Source: Sulfuricella sp. (lineage in GTDB: Bacteria; Pseudomonadota; Gammaproteobacteria; Burkholderiales; Sulfuricellaceae). Taken from it: a stretch of DNA of 6,124 nucleotides. Under the pieces are notes generated by a model that ran no database searches, had not been told where the DNA came from, and worked only from the letters and a program-made list of their open reading frames with translations. Location of the stretch: NCBI GenBank assembly GCA_019911785.1, contig JAIOJM010000162.1, positions 1-6,124 of the forward strand. Direction: 5' to 3'. Shown in pieces: positions 1-4,408 of this stretch (the stretch's first letter is position 1; the number at the start of each line of letters is the position of its first letter). The position numbers were made by a program, and so were the translations under genes.

Positions 1-16
1 TGCATTGGAGGCTGTC

Positions 17-283
17 ATGCTTGCCAAATTGACTGCAAAAAACCAGCTCACCCTGCCCAAGAGCATCACCGCTGCCGTTGGCCCTGCGGAGTATTTCGAC
101 GTGGAAGCCCGCAACGGCCAGATCGTGCTGACCCCGGTTCGCATCCAGCGCGGCGATGCCGTGCGCGCCAAGCTGGCTGAACTTGACTTGCAGGAGCAGG
201 ACATTGCCGACGCGGTTGCATGGGCCCGGCAGACGGCCAGCCAAGCACCCGCCAGCCCCGCGAAGAACCGCCGCAAGAAATGA
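17..283 (+). CDS. AbrB/SpoVT-type (MazE-like) antitoxin of a PIN toxin-antitoxin pair
   Basis: This 88-residue protein is the probable antitoxin of the PIN toxin that follows it. Residues about 3-42 (KLTAKNQLTLPKSI, then YFDVEARNGQIVLTPV) fit the swapped-hairpin AbrB/SpoVT/MazE DNA-binding fold. In such antitoxins this part binds the operon's own promoter and the C-terminal tail covers the toxin. The tail here is a helix-prone stretch (about 50-72) ending in a basic, Pro/Ala-rich end (NRRKK). I chose ATG 17 because GGAGG at 7-11 lies 5 bases upstream; a TTG at 5 is in frame but overlaps that ribosome site. The stop TGA (281-283) overlaps the toxin ATG at 280 as ATGA, which implies translational coupling. 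Autoregulation is expected from the family, but the promoter lies outside the window. Fold and role are fairly secure; the exact family is not. Confidence 0.85.
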   Translation: MLAKLTAKNQLTLPKSITAAVGPAEYFDVEARNGQIVLTPVRIQRGDAVRAKLAELDLQEQDIADAVAWARQTASQAPASPAKNRRKK

Positions 284-714
284 CCCGTTCCCCGCGCACG
301 CCCTGCGTGGTGATCGACACCAACCTGGTGCAGTCCGCGCTGGTATTTGCCCAAGGGCGGCTGACCCCATTGCACCATGCCTGGCAAGGCGAACGTTGCC
401 GGCCCCTGGTATCCAGAGTCACTGCGGCGGAACTCATCCGTGTACTCGCCTACCCCAAGTTCAAACTCACGCCGGGCGAACAACAGGAACTCCTGGCCGA
501 CTACCTGCCCTGGTGCACTACCGTGCGCATGCCCAACCCGCCACCCGGAACTCCGGAGTATCGCGACCCCTTCGATCTGCCGTTTCTGCAGCTCGCCGTT
601 GCGGGCAAGGCTGACTATCTCGTGAGTGGCGACCAGGATTTGCTGTGCCTTGCCGGCCAGTTTTCCTGCCCCATCATTACCGCCGATCAATTCATCAAGA
701 TGTTAAACATTTGA
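280..714 (+). CDS. PIN-domain ribonuclease toxin (VapC-like, COG1569-type)
   Basis: This 144-residue protein is a PIN-domain toxin, a metal-dependent RNase fold. The acidic residues expected in the active site are visible: D13 in VVIDTN, E51 in TAAELIRVL, D99 (with D96) in RDPFDLPFLQLA, and D118 in VSGDQDLL. The pattern DxxDLPFLxLAxAGxADYLVSGDxDLL is typical of the 'putative toxin, PIN family' group (COG1569) rather than of classic short VapC proteins. The length is normal for that group and no catalytic position is lost, so it should be active. The start is ATG 280, which overlaps the antitoxin stop; an in-frame ATG at 220 lies inside the antitoxin gene and is unlikely. PIN toxins of type II systems cleave RNA such as tRNA or rRNA; the target of this one cannot be read from sequence. 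Confidence 0.9.
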   Translation: MTRSPRTPCVVIDTNLVQSALVFAQGRLTPLHHAWQGERCRPLVSRVTAAELIRVLAYPKFKLTPGEQQELLADYLPWCTTVRMPNPPPGTPEYRDPFDLPFLQLAVAGKADYLVSGDQDLLCLAGQFSCPIITADQFIKMLNI

Positions 715-744
715 CTACTCGCGGCAACATATAAACATTGATCA

Positions 745-780
745 TTCCCTTAATGGGTATCATCACTCCCAATATGGGAA
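745..780. repeat. Imperfect hairpin 3' of the PIN toxin
   Basis: Arms TTCCCTTAATGGG (745-757) and CCCAATATGGGAA (768-780) pair at 11 of 13 positions around a 10-base loop. The hairpin begins 30 bases after the toxin stop. No T-run follows, so it is a weak candidate for an intrinsic terminator. It could instead be an RNA-stabilising hairpin or a protein site. Confidence 0.45.
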
Positions 781-811
781 CGATAAAAGTCGGTCTATCA
801 GCTTGAGAAAT

Positions 812-1019
812 GTAGGGTGGGTTAGCGGTTTTTTGCGTAACCCACCAAGCGTTGCGTAGCAACACACCGTATTTTTAACCCAAATAGTTCATTAGCCTCG
901 TCATTCCCGCTTTCGCGGGAATGACGGTGTTTCAGACCTAATGAACAATCTGGGTTTAATGAGTACCTGACGGCACGTCTGGTGGGTTACGGCACGAACA
1001 GCGTGCCTAACACACCCTT
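812..1019. repeat. Nested palindromic intergenic repeat (REP/MITE-like composite)
   Basis: About 208 bases form concentric inverted repeats. Outermost: 813-825 with 1007-1019 (11 of 13). Next: 835-847 (GCGTAACCCACCA) with 980-992 (12 of 13). Next: 877-895 with 938-956 (17 of 19). At the centre is a perfect 12-bp stem, CGTCATTCCCGC (899-910) with 915-926, and a 4-base loop. The outer parts also fold locally: 816-824 (GGTGGGTTA) with 838-846, and GGCACG (991-996) with CGTGCC (1002-1007). I see no reading frame of interest. The GTAGGGTGGGTTA and CGTCATTCCCGC motifs resemble dispersed repeats I remember from proteobacterial genomes. With the hairpin at 745-780 and the promoter at 1090-1118, this accounts for most of the 437-base gap between the two TA operons. 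Confidence 0.75.
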
Positions 1020-1089
1020 GCAAATAAATTAGCTCAGCCTCGATTGAAATTTATCTCGGCGCGGGGTGAGCAAGGACTTCACACACCAT

Positions 1090-1118
1090 TTGAAGTACGA
1101 TTAATAGTGTGATTTAAT
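1090..1118 (+). promoter_or_regulatory. Candidate sigma70 promoter of the Phd/RelE operon
   Basis: TTGAAG (1090-1095) and TTTAAT (1113-1118) are separated by 17 bases. They match the -35 consensus at 4 of 6 positions and the -10 consensus at 5 of 6. The start codon is 33 bases beyond the -10. A short inverted pair, TACGAT (1096-1101) and ATCGTA (1128-1133), brackets the -10 and could be an antitoxin operator. That part is speculative. Confidence 0.45.
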
Positions 1119-1151
1119 GACCTGTATATCGTATTATTTCAGGAGCGAATC

Positions 1152-1409
1152 ATGTCGAGCATCAGCGCCAACGATCTCAAGACCAAAGGGATTTCCGCCA
1201 TCGAAGCTGAACTTGCACATCAACCTGAAGCGATGATTTCGGTGCGCGGCAAGGATCGCTTCGTGGTGATGGATATTGCCCATTACCATTATCTGCGGGA
1301 ATGCGAACTGGATGCCGCACTGGCCGAGACCCGGGCAGATTTGGCTGCTGGGCGTTTCGTCAAGGAGTCGGCGGAGGCCCATCTAGCGCGGCTGGATGCC
1401 GCCGAATGA
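1152..1409 (+). CDS. Phd/YefM-family antitoxin
   Basis: This 85-residue protein has the layout of Phd/YefM antitoxins. The N-terminal DNA-binding and dimerisation part (about 1-50) includes ISANDLKTKGISAIEAEL and VRGKDRFVVMDIAHYHYL; the pattern 'V..RGKDRFVVM' followed by 'Y..L' is typical of the family. The C-terminal half (about 52-82) is charged and probably helical, as expected for the segment that wraps the toxin. ATG 1152 is preceded by AGGAG at 1141-1145 with 6 bases of spacing. The stop TGA (1407-1409) overlaps the toxin ATG at 1406, so the two are probably translationally coupled. Phd/YefM proteins repress their own operon, more strongly when toxin is bound; a candidate promoter lies at 1090-1118. 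Confidence 0.85.
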   Translation: MSSISANDLKTKGISAIEAELAHQPEAMISVRGKDRFVVMDIAHYHYLRECELDAALAETRADLAAGRFVKESAEAHLARLDAAE

Positions 1410-1681
1410 GCTATACGCTGGTCTTTACCGAGCAATACACCCGGCGAGCAGGCCGCTTTCTCAAACGGCATCCCGAGTTGAAGCAGCAATACCTCAAAAC
1501 CCTGCAGCTGCTCGAGGTCAACCCCTTCCATCCCGGATTGCGCCTGCACCCGCTGAGCGGGCGGCTTGAGGGGCTGCATTCTGTTTCGGTCAATCTTTCC
1601 TACCGTATTACGCTGGAATTGCTGATATCGGATGAAGAGATCATTCCGGTCAATGTCGGCGACCATGACGCAGTTTATTGA
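1406..1681 (+). CDS. RelE/ParE-superfamily toxin (mRNA interferase-like)
   Basis: This 91-residue protein has the small RelE/ParE fold. It shows an N-terminal strand and helix (YTLVFTEQYTRRAGRFLKRHPEL, about 3-25), the conserved 'LHPLSGRLEGLHSVSV' turn (about 47-62), SYRI with Arg67, and a C-terminal NVGDHDAVY (83-91). That last motif matches the 'I.....GDHDEVY' ending of RelE/StbE and YafQ/YoeB-type toxins, where terminal basic or aromatic residues act in ribosome-dependent mRNA cleavage. I cannot separate RelE-type RNase activity from ParE-type gyrase poisoning on sequence alone, but the ending favours RNase. The last Val (in part), the Tyr and the stop codon lie inside the 18-bp direct repeat at 1674-1691, yet the reading frame ends normally. 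Confidence 0.85.
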   Translation: MSYTLVFTEQYTRRAGRFLKRHPELKQQYLKTLQLLEVNPFHPGLRLHPLSGRLEGLHSVSVNLSYRITLELLISDEEIIPVNVGDHDAVY

Positions 1682-1691
1682 TCCGGCTAAT
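1674..1691. repeat. 18-bp direct repeat, left copy (TTTATTGATCCGGCTAAT)
   Basis: This is identical base for base to 1830-1847; the bases just outside differ on both sides, so the repeat is exactly 18 bp. The left copy holds the toxin stop TGA (1679-1681). Confidence 0.9.
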
Positions 1692-1829
1692 TAACTCTCA
1701 TCCGGATACACCTGTCTCTCCCTCCACCTTGATGGGGTGTATAGACCGGAGAGGGTGATAAAACATTGAAATTTTACCCCTCTCCCCAGCCCTCTCCCAC
1801 AAGGGGAGAGGGGGTTAATCAGGGCTTCC
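1692..1829. mobile_element. Short non-coding palindromic insert flanked by an 18-bp direct repeat
   Basis: This 138-base insert has no plausible gene. It contains two hairpins. The first pairs TCCGGATACACC (1701-1712) with GGTGTATAGACCGGA (1736-1750), with a 3-base bulge. The second is a perfect 11-bp stem, CCCCTCTCCCC (1777-1787) with GGGGAGAGGGG (1803-1813). A 6-bp ATTAAC/GTTAAT pair (1690-1695 and 1814-1819) lies near the ends. The CCCCTCTCCCC...GGGGAGAGGGG palindrome resembles a dispersed repeat I recall from several proteobacteria. The flanking 18-bp repeat suggests insertion with target duplication. No transposase is nearby, so movement would need to be in trans. Confidence 0.6.
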
Positions 1830-1847
1830 TTTATTGATCCGGCTAAT
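1830..1847. repeat. 18-bp direct repeat, right copy
   Basis: This is the exact copy of 1674-1691. It holds the stop codon (CTA at 1843-1845, TAG on the minus strand) and part of the last codon of the minus-strand gene that ends here. Confidence 0.9.
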
Positions 1848-2118
1848 GACGCCGAATCCGGTTGGTGCGATAGCCCACCGTGATCACTTCGTTTTGCGGG
1901 TCCAGAACGGCGTACATATCCGCCCATCGGTCGATCTGATTGGCTGGCAGCGATTTTGACAGCGCGGCCTTTCCCACGCTGCTGAAATACACCACCCGGC
2001 TGCCGTGGGGCGCATGGGCGACCCGGCCGTAGGCGAACAGCGTTTCCAGGGCTTGGGGCGGGATGCCGCGGCGCTTCATGCTCATTCTGGCGTGGCTGCT
2101 GACGATACCTAGTTTCAT
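1843..2118 (-). CDS. Small protein with DUF4258/BrnT-like pattern, function unknown
   Basis: This is a 91-residue protein. It begins MKLGIVSSHARMSMKRRGI; the 'HAR..M..RGI....l' pattern, a central 'G.RVVYF' and an ending 'VITVGYRTNRIRR' resemble DUF4258 proteins, some of which sit near the RelE/BrnT toxin fold. That assignment is by eye and tentative. I place the start at ATG 2118 because AAGGAG (2125-2130) lies 6 bases upstream. A longer TTG start at 2148 would overlap the upstream gene's stop but lacks such a site. It is the second gene of a minus-strand pair, 26 bases after the 61-residue gene, and converges on the RelE-type toxin. The basic C-terminus (YRTNRIRRH) would suit nucleic-acid binding. 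A toxin role is inference only. Confidence 0.7.
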   Translation of the reverse strand: MKLGIVSSHARMSMKRRGIPPQALETLFAYGRVAHAPHGSRVVYFSSVGKAALSKSLPANQIDRWADMYAVLDPQNEVITVGYRTNRIRRH

Positions 2119-2144
2119 GTTTTTCTCCTTAAGCAATTCCGTGG

Positions 2145-2330
2145 TCAAAACAGGCTTGCGCTGACCGCTTTTTCGGACGGCCCGGCCTTGAGAGTTTTGC
2201 GCATCCGGCTGATCTGCCTGTCCATCTGGCGCAGCGTGGCCGGCCGCACGATGGTTTTTCCCTCGGCCGCCGCGCGGTTGCAGATACGGCGTATCGCCAT
2301 CATCAGTTTCAGTCCGTTATGGTTTTCCAT
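2145..2330 (-). CDS. Small basic helical protein, function unknown
   Basis: I do not recognise this 61-residue protein. It is rich in Arg, Lys and Met and looks helical through about residues 8-50 (MAIRRICNRAAAEGK, then LRQMDRQISRMRKTLKAG). It has no signal peptide and no membrane segment. The start is ATG 2330 with a weak purine-rich GAAAGGG a few bases upstream; ATG codons at residues 10 and 11 are possible alternatives. The stop at 2145-2147 is followed after 26 bases by the DUF4258-like gene on the same strand, so the two probably form one transcript. It is divergent from the WYL regulator, with 121 bases between start codons. In a TA-like reading it would be the antitoxin partner, but no family supports that. 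Confidence 0.6.
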   Translation of the reverse strand: MENHNGLKLMMAIRRICNRAAAEGKTIVRPATLRQMDRQISRMRKTLKAGPSEKAVSASLF

Positions 2331-2401
2331 CTCTATGCCCTTTCAAGTCAAGTCATGCCGTTTTTCAGATAGGCGCCTTCGTTCTGTCATGCATTGTGGG
2401 G

Positions 2402-2407
2402 TATAGT
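2402..2407 (+). promoter_or_regulatory. Candidate -10 element of the WYL regulator
   Basis: TATAGT lies 44 bases before ATG 2452 and directly against the inverted repeat at 2408-2428. A poor -35 (TTCGTT, 2378-2383) is 18 bases upstream. The weak -35 and the adjacent palindrome suggest a regulated promoter. Confidence 0.4.
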
Positions 2408-2428
2408 GTGTCTCACAGGATGAGACAC
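2408..2428. promoter_or_regulatory. Perfect 8-bp inverted repeat, likely operator
   Basis: GTGTCTCA (2408-2415) and TGAGACAC (2421-2428) form a perfect dyad around a 5-base spacer. The half-sites are 13 bp apart, just over one helical turn, which fits a dimeric regulator. The site begins immediately after the candidate -10, over the expected transcription start, where a bound protein would block initiation. WYL regulator genes are often self-regulated, so the WYL protein encoded just downstream is the first candidate to bind. Confidence 0.6.
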
Positions 2429-2451
2429 CAGAATCCCCTCAGGGAATTTTC

Positions 2452-3426
2452 ATGGACCGCACGGAACGCTTCTATCGCATCGACCAGCTGCTGCATGAAC
2501 GCAAGATTGTTCCCCTCGAGGTTTTTCTTGGCGAACTGGAAATCTCGCGCGCCACGTTCATGCGCGATATCGAATACCTGCGCGACAGGCTGAACGCGCC
2601 TATCGTCTGGGACCGGAAGGCCTGGGGATACCGCTTCGACAAGCCGATTGCAGGGAACAAGTACGAGCTGCCCGGCCTGTGGTTCAACGCTTCTGAAATC
2701 CACGCCCTGCTCACCATGCAGCACCTGCTGCAGAACCTGGGGCCGGGCCTGCTTTCCCCTCATGTCGACCCGCTGCTCACCCGGCTGAAACTGCTGCTGG
2801 AATCGGCCGAGATCCCGATGGATTCGGTCGAGAAGCGCATCCGCATCCTGCGCGTCAACGCCCGCGCCTACGAGCCCGAACACTTCTCCCCGATCGCGAC
2901 CGCCGTCCTCCAGCGCAAGAAGCTGGAGATCAGCTACTACACCCGCAGCCGGGATGAAACGCAGGACCGGGTCCTGTCTCCCCAGCGCCTCACGCACTAC
3001 CGGGACAACTGGTATCTGGATGCCTGGTGCCACATGCGCAACGGCATCCGCAGCTTCTCGCTGGACGCCATCCGCCGGGTGCGGCTGATCGGCGAGCAGG
3101 CGCTGGATGTCAGCGAACAGGAACTCGACGAAATCCTCGGCACCGGCTACGGGATTTTCTCTGGCAAGGAGGTAAAGTGGGCGGAACTGCGCTTCACGCC
3201 GCAGCGTGCGCGCTGGGTGAGCCGCGAAGCGTGGCACCCGGAGCAGAAGTCGCACTTCGACGATGAGGGGCGCTACACCCTGAAAGTGCCCTACAGCGAC
3301 GACCGGGAACTGGTGATGGATATCCTGAAATTCGGCCCGGAGGTGGAGGTGCTGGGGCCCGATTTGCTGCGCCGCCGGATCATCGACCTGGTCGGCCAGA
3401 CCTCGGGGATATACGGCGACAGCTAG
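2452..3426 (+). CDS. WYL-domain transcriptional regulator (DeoR-like HTH)
   Basis: This 324-residue protein has full length for the family. The N-terminal winged HTH (about 1-62) has its recognition helix around EISRATFMRDIEYLRD (30-45) and a wing at GYRFDKP (59-65). A helical linker follows (about 78-140). The WYL domain (about 145-215) includes LEISYYTRSRDETQDRVLSP, the signature W187-Y188-L189 in RDNWYLDAWC, and IRSFSLDAIRRV. A WCX-type C-terminal domain ends the protein (about 243-320). WYL domains sense ligands such as nucleic acids or nucleotides, and relatives control BREX and CBASS defence loci (BrxR, CapW); this does not prove a defence role here. ATG 2452 has AGGGA at 2441-2445, 6 bases upstream. 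The palindrome at 2408-2428 suggests autoregulation. The divergent small-gene pair is a possible second target. Confidence 0.9.
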   Translation: MDRTERFYRIDQLLHERKIVPLEVFLGELEISRATFMRDIEYLRDRLNAPIVWDRKAWGYRFDKPIAGNKYELPGLWFNASEIHALLTMQHLLQNLGPGLLSPHVDPLLTRLKLLLESAEIPMDSVEKRIRILRVNARAYEPEHFSPIATAVLQRKKLEISYYTRSRDETQDRVLSPQRLTHYRDNWYLDAWCHMRNGIRSFSLDAIRRVRLIGEQALDVSEQELDEILGTGYGIFSGKEVKWAELRFTPQRARWVSREAWHPEQKSHFDDEGRYTLKVPYSDDRELVMDILKFGPEVEVLGPDLLRRRIIDLVGQTSGIYGDS

Positions 3427-3463
3427 TGCACGAAAAGCGCATTAACCGACAAAAGGCAGTTGA

Positions 3464-3592
3464 ACCGCAAAGGACGCAAGGGACGCGAAGGAATTCAAAG
3501 CTTAAACAAGCTAATCTGTTTGCCCGATGAGTGATGCTTTACTGTTCATTAACCCATTGCTTTACTTTGCGAACCTTCGCGTCCTTTGCGGT
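3464..3592. repeat. Short element with terminal inverted repeats (MITE/REP-like)
   Basis: ACCGCAAAGGACGC (3464-3477) pairs perfectly with GCGTCCTTTGCGGT (3579-3592). The left arm carries an extra 9-base unit (AAGGACGCA then AGGGACGCG, 3470-3487). Allowing for that slip, pairing continues: GGACGCGAAGG (3481-3491) matches CCTTCGCGTCC (3574-3584). The 80-odd bases between the arms show no convincing gene. This CCGCAAAGGACGC-type repeat resembles dispersed repeats I recall from betaproteobacteria. It fills most of the 247-base gap after the WYL gene. Confidence 0.65.
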
Positions 3593-3636
3593 GAGATGCC
3601 GTTTTCAGGATTAACCGGCGGTGCATGCTTGTGCCG

Positions 3637-3645
3637 TGATAGGAT
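3637..3645 (+). promoter_or_regulatory. Candidate extended -10 promoter for the small acidic protein
   Basis: TGATAGGAT has the TGn extension before a TAGGAT -10 (4 of 6 to consensus), about 28 bases before ATG 3674. There is no convincing -35. This is a weak call. Confidence 0.3.
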
Positions 3646-3673
3646 GGGAACACACACGACAGGGGAAGCCGCC

Positions 3674-3916
3674 ATGAAAAAACTGACCGTCCGCATCCAT
3701 GCAGAGCTGGAAATTCCGGACGACTGGGAAGTTGTCGAACACAAGTCGGGCATCCAAGCGCTGAAAATCGGCGGCAAATTCATCGATTTCGACATCGTGC
3801 CGCTGGCTACCGAGGAGAATGACATGGATGCGACCTGGACCGACGAGGACGAGGAATTGACCAACGACATCCTCATGGCTGTGACCGGGCTGGATACCAC
3901 GCTGGAAACCGGCTGA
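3674..3916 (+). CDS. Small acidic protein, function unknown
   Basis: This is an 80-residue protein I do not recognise. The N-terminal half looks like a small beta-rich unit (KLTVRIHAELEIPDDWEVVEH, then ALKIGGKFIDFDIVPL). The C-terminal half is strongly acidic (TWTDEDEELTNDI, about 54-66). There is no signal peptide or membrane segment, so it is presumably cytoplasmic. I chose ATG 3674 because AGGGG (3661-3665) lies 8 bases upstream and the protein start MKKLTVRIHAE looks natural. The reading frame stays open back to ATG 3527, but that stretch runs through the inverted-repeat element and is probably not translated. It stands alone, convergent with the next gene, whose stop is 24 bases beyond its own. 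The acidic tail could mimic nucleic acid or bind a basic partner; this is a guess. Confidence 0.65.
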   Translation: MKKLTVRIHAELEIPDDWEVVEHKSGIQALKIGGKFIDFDIVPLATEENDMDATWTDEDEELTNDILMAVTGLDTTLETG

Positions 3917-3940
3917 TCGGCTGGTCACAACTAGAGGCGG

Positions 3941-4189
3941 CTAAAGGTGCTTCAAGCCTTCCCAGTCGGTCAAGGCCTGTTCATCCTGAGTTTCCGGAGC
4001 AGCCTGGGCGTGACTTTTGCCCATTAAGGCTTCCCATTCTTCCAAAGAACCTTCAGCCACTTCCGGCTGCCGTTTCTCAGCGGAAAGGCGACGCTCCTTC
4101 CAGCCAGGCGGTGGGCCTACCTCTTTGACACGCCTGTTTCCAACACGCCGGTCTTCCCCATTTCCTGGCTTGGTGTTCTTGTTGTTCAT
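3941..4189 (-). CDS. Small Arg-Arg-rich protein, function unknown
   Basis: This 82-residue protein has a patterned N-terminal half: EDRRVGNRR (12-20), VKEVGPPPGWKERR (21-34), then EKRQPEV (38-44). It has three Arg-Arg pairs, a central PPPGW and an acidic or Trp-containing tail (SLEEWEALM and LTDWEGL). I recall similar 'PPPGWk-RR...ERRlPEV..EW' small proteins in betaproteobacteria, always of unknown function, and cannot name a domain. There is no membrane segment. The start is ATG 4189 with AGGTG about 4 bases upstream. A well-formed promoter (TTGACA, 17 bases, AATAGT) lies upstream at 4218-4246, which supports it as a real, separately transcribed gene. A basic front half and acidic tail suggest a nucleic-acid or protein adaptor, but this is inference. 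Confidence 0.7.
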   Translation of the reverse strand: MNNKNTKPGNGEDRRVGNRRVKEVGPPPGWKERRLSAEKRQPEVAEGSLEEWEALMGKSHAQAAPETQDEQALTDWEGLKHL

Positions 4190-4217
4190 GACACACCTAT
4201 ATATTCATAAAGCATTT

Positions 4218-4246
4218 ACTATTTACGAATACCCTCGAATTGTCAA
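4218..4246 (-). promoter_or_regulatory. Sigma70-like promoter of the Arg-Arg-rich gene
   Basis: On the minus strand a perfect -35 TTGACA (4241-4246) is followed after exactly 17 bases by AATAGT (4218-4223; 4 of 6 to the -10). It points to the start codon at 4189. It lies downstream of the MsrA remnant, in otherwise AT-rich sequence. Confidence 0.55.
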
Positions 4247-4275
4247 ATGCGAAACACGCGAGCAGCCCCACCAGA

Positions 4276-4408
4276 TTATTGATAAATTTCGGGAAAACGC
4301 TTTCGAAGGTGCTGAAGATCAGGCATATCAGGGATGACAATATACGGTTGATGGGGATGACGGGCAGGGTGGTTCTGATGGTAATCCTCCGCAACAACGA
4401 TCTCCGAA
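4276..4408 (-). pseudogene. msrA: C-terminal remnant of methionine sulfoxide reductase A
   Basis: On the minus strand, directly after the glutathione S-transferase stop, a frame reads SEIVVAEDYHQNH, then RHPHQPYIVIPDMP and LRKRFPEIYQ, ending at TAA (4276-4278). AEDYHQ followed by a 'RHP.QPYIV...P....L...FP..Y' tail is the C-terminal end of MsrA, which reduces methionine-S-sulfoxide in proteins. The N-terminal part with the catalytic GCFW cysteine is absent; the glutathione S-transferase occupies that space in another frame. The normal spacer between the 'TEIVPA' strand and AEDYHQ also seems shortened, and the usual Tyr after YHQN is His. Only about 43 codons remain, without an obvious start or ribosome site, so this is a decayed gene end rather than a working enzyme. 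Recognition is by eye. Confidence 0.65.

Noticed and set aside
805..1020. Integron attC sites, suggested by TA genes and a GCCTAAC core-like motif at 1005-1011
   Set aside because: No matching GTTRRRY partner in the right place, and the symmetric structure with a CGTCATTCCCGC core fits a REP/MITE-like repeat instead. No integrase is visible.
715..1151. CRISPR-like repeats in the palindromic gap
   Set aside because: The repeats are inverted and nested, not regularly spaced direct repeats with spacers.
1777..1813. Perfect 11-bp stem as a bidirectional terminator for the two convergent genes
   Set aside because: It is possible as a side function, but there is no T-run on either side, and the stem lies within an insert bounded by direct repeats, so an element is the better first description.
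2413..3255. Long open frame (280 codons) on the minus strand opposite the WYL gene
   Set aside because: It is antisense to a clear, full-length WYL regulator, has no recognisable domain and an Arg/Gln/Val-rich makeup typical of frame shadows in GC-rich genes.
3527..3673. N-terminal extension of the small acidic protein to ATG 3527
   Set aside because: It would encode the inverted-repeat element and lacks a good ribosome site; ATG 3674 has one and a natural start.
3907..3924. Imperfect 18-base palindrome around the acidic gene's stop as a shared terminator
   Set aside because: Only 7 of 9 pairs, with no T-run; too weak to list.
4197..4397. 66-codon minus-strand frame with a hydrophobic stretch
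   Set aside because: It overlaps the MsrA remnant in another frame, has no ribosome site, and the real signal in this stretch is the AEDYHQ frame and the TTGACA promoter.
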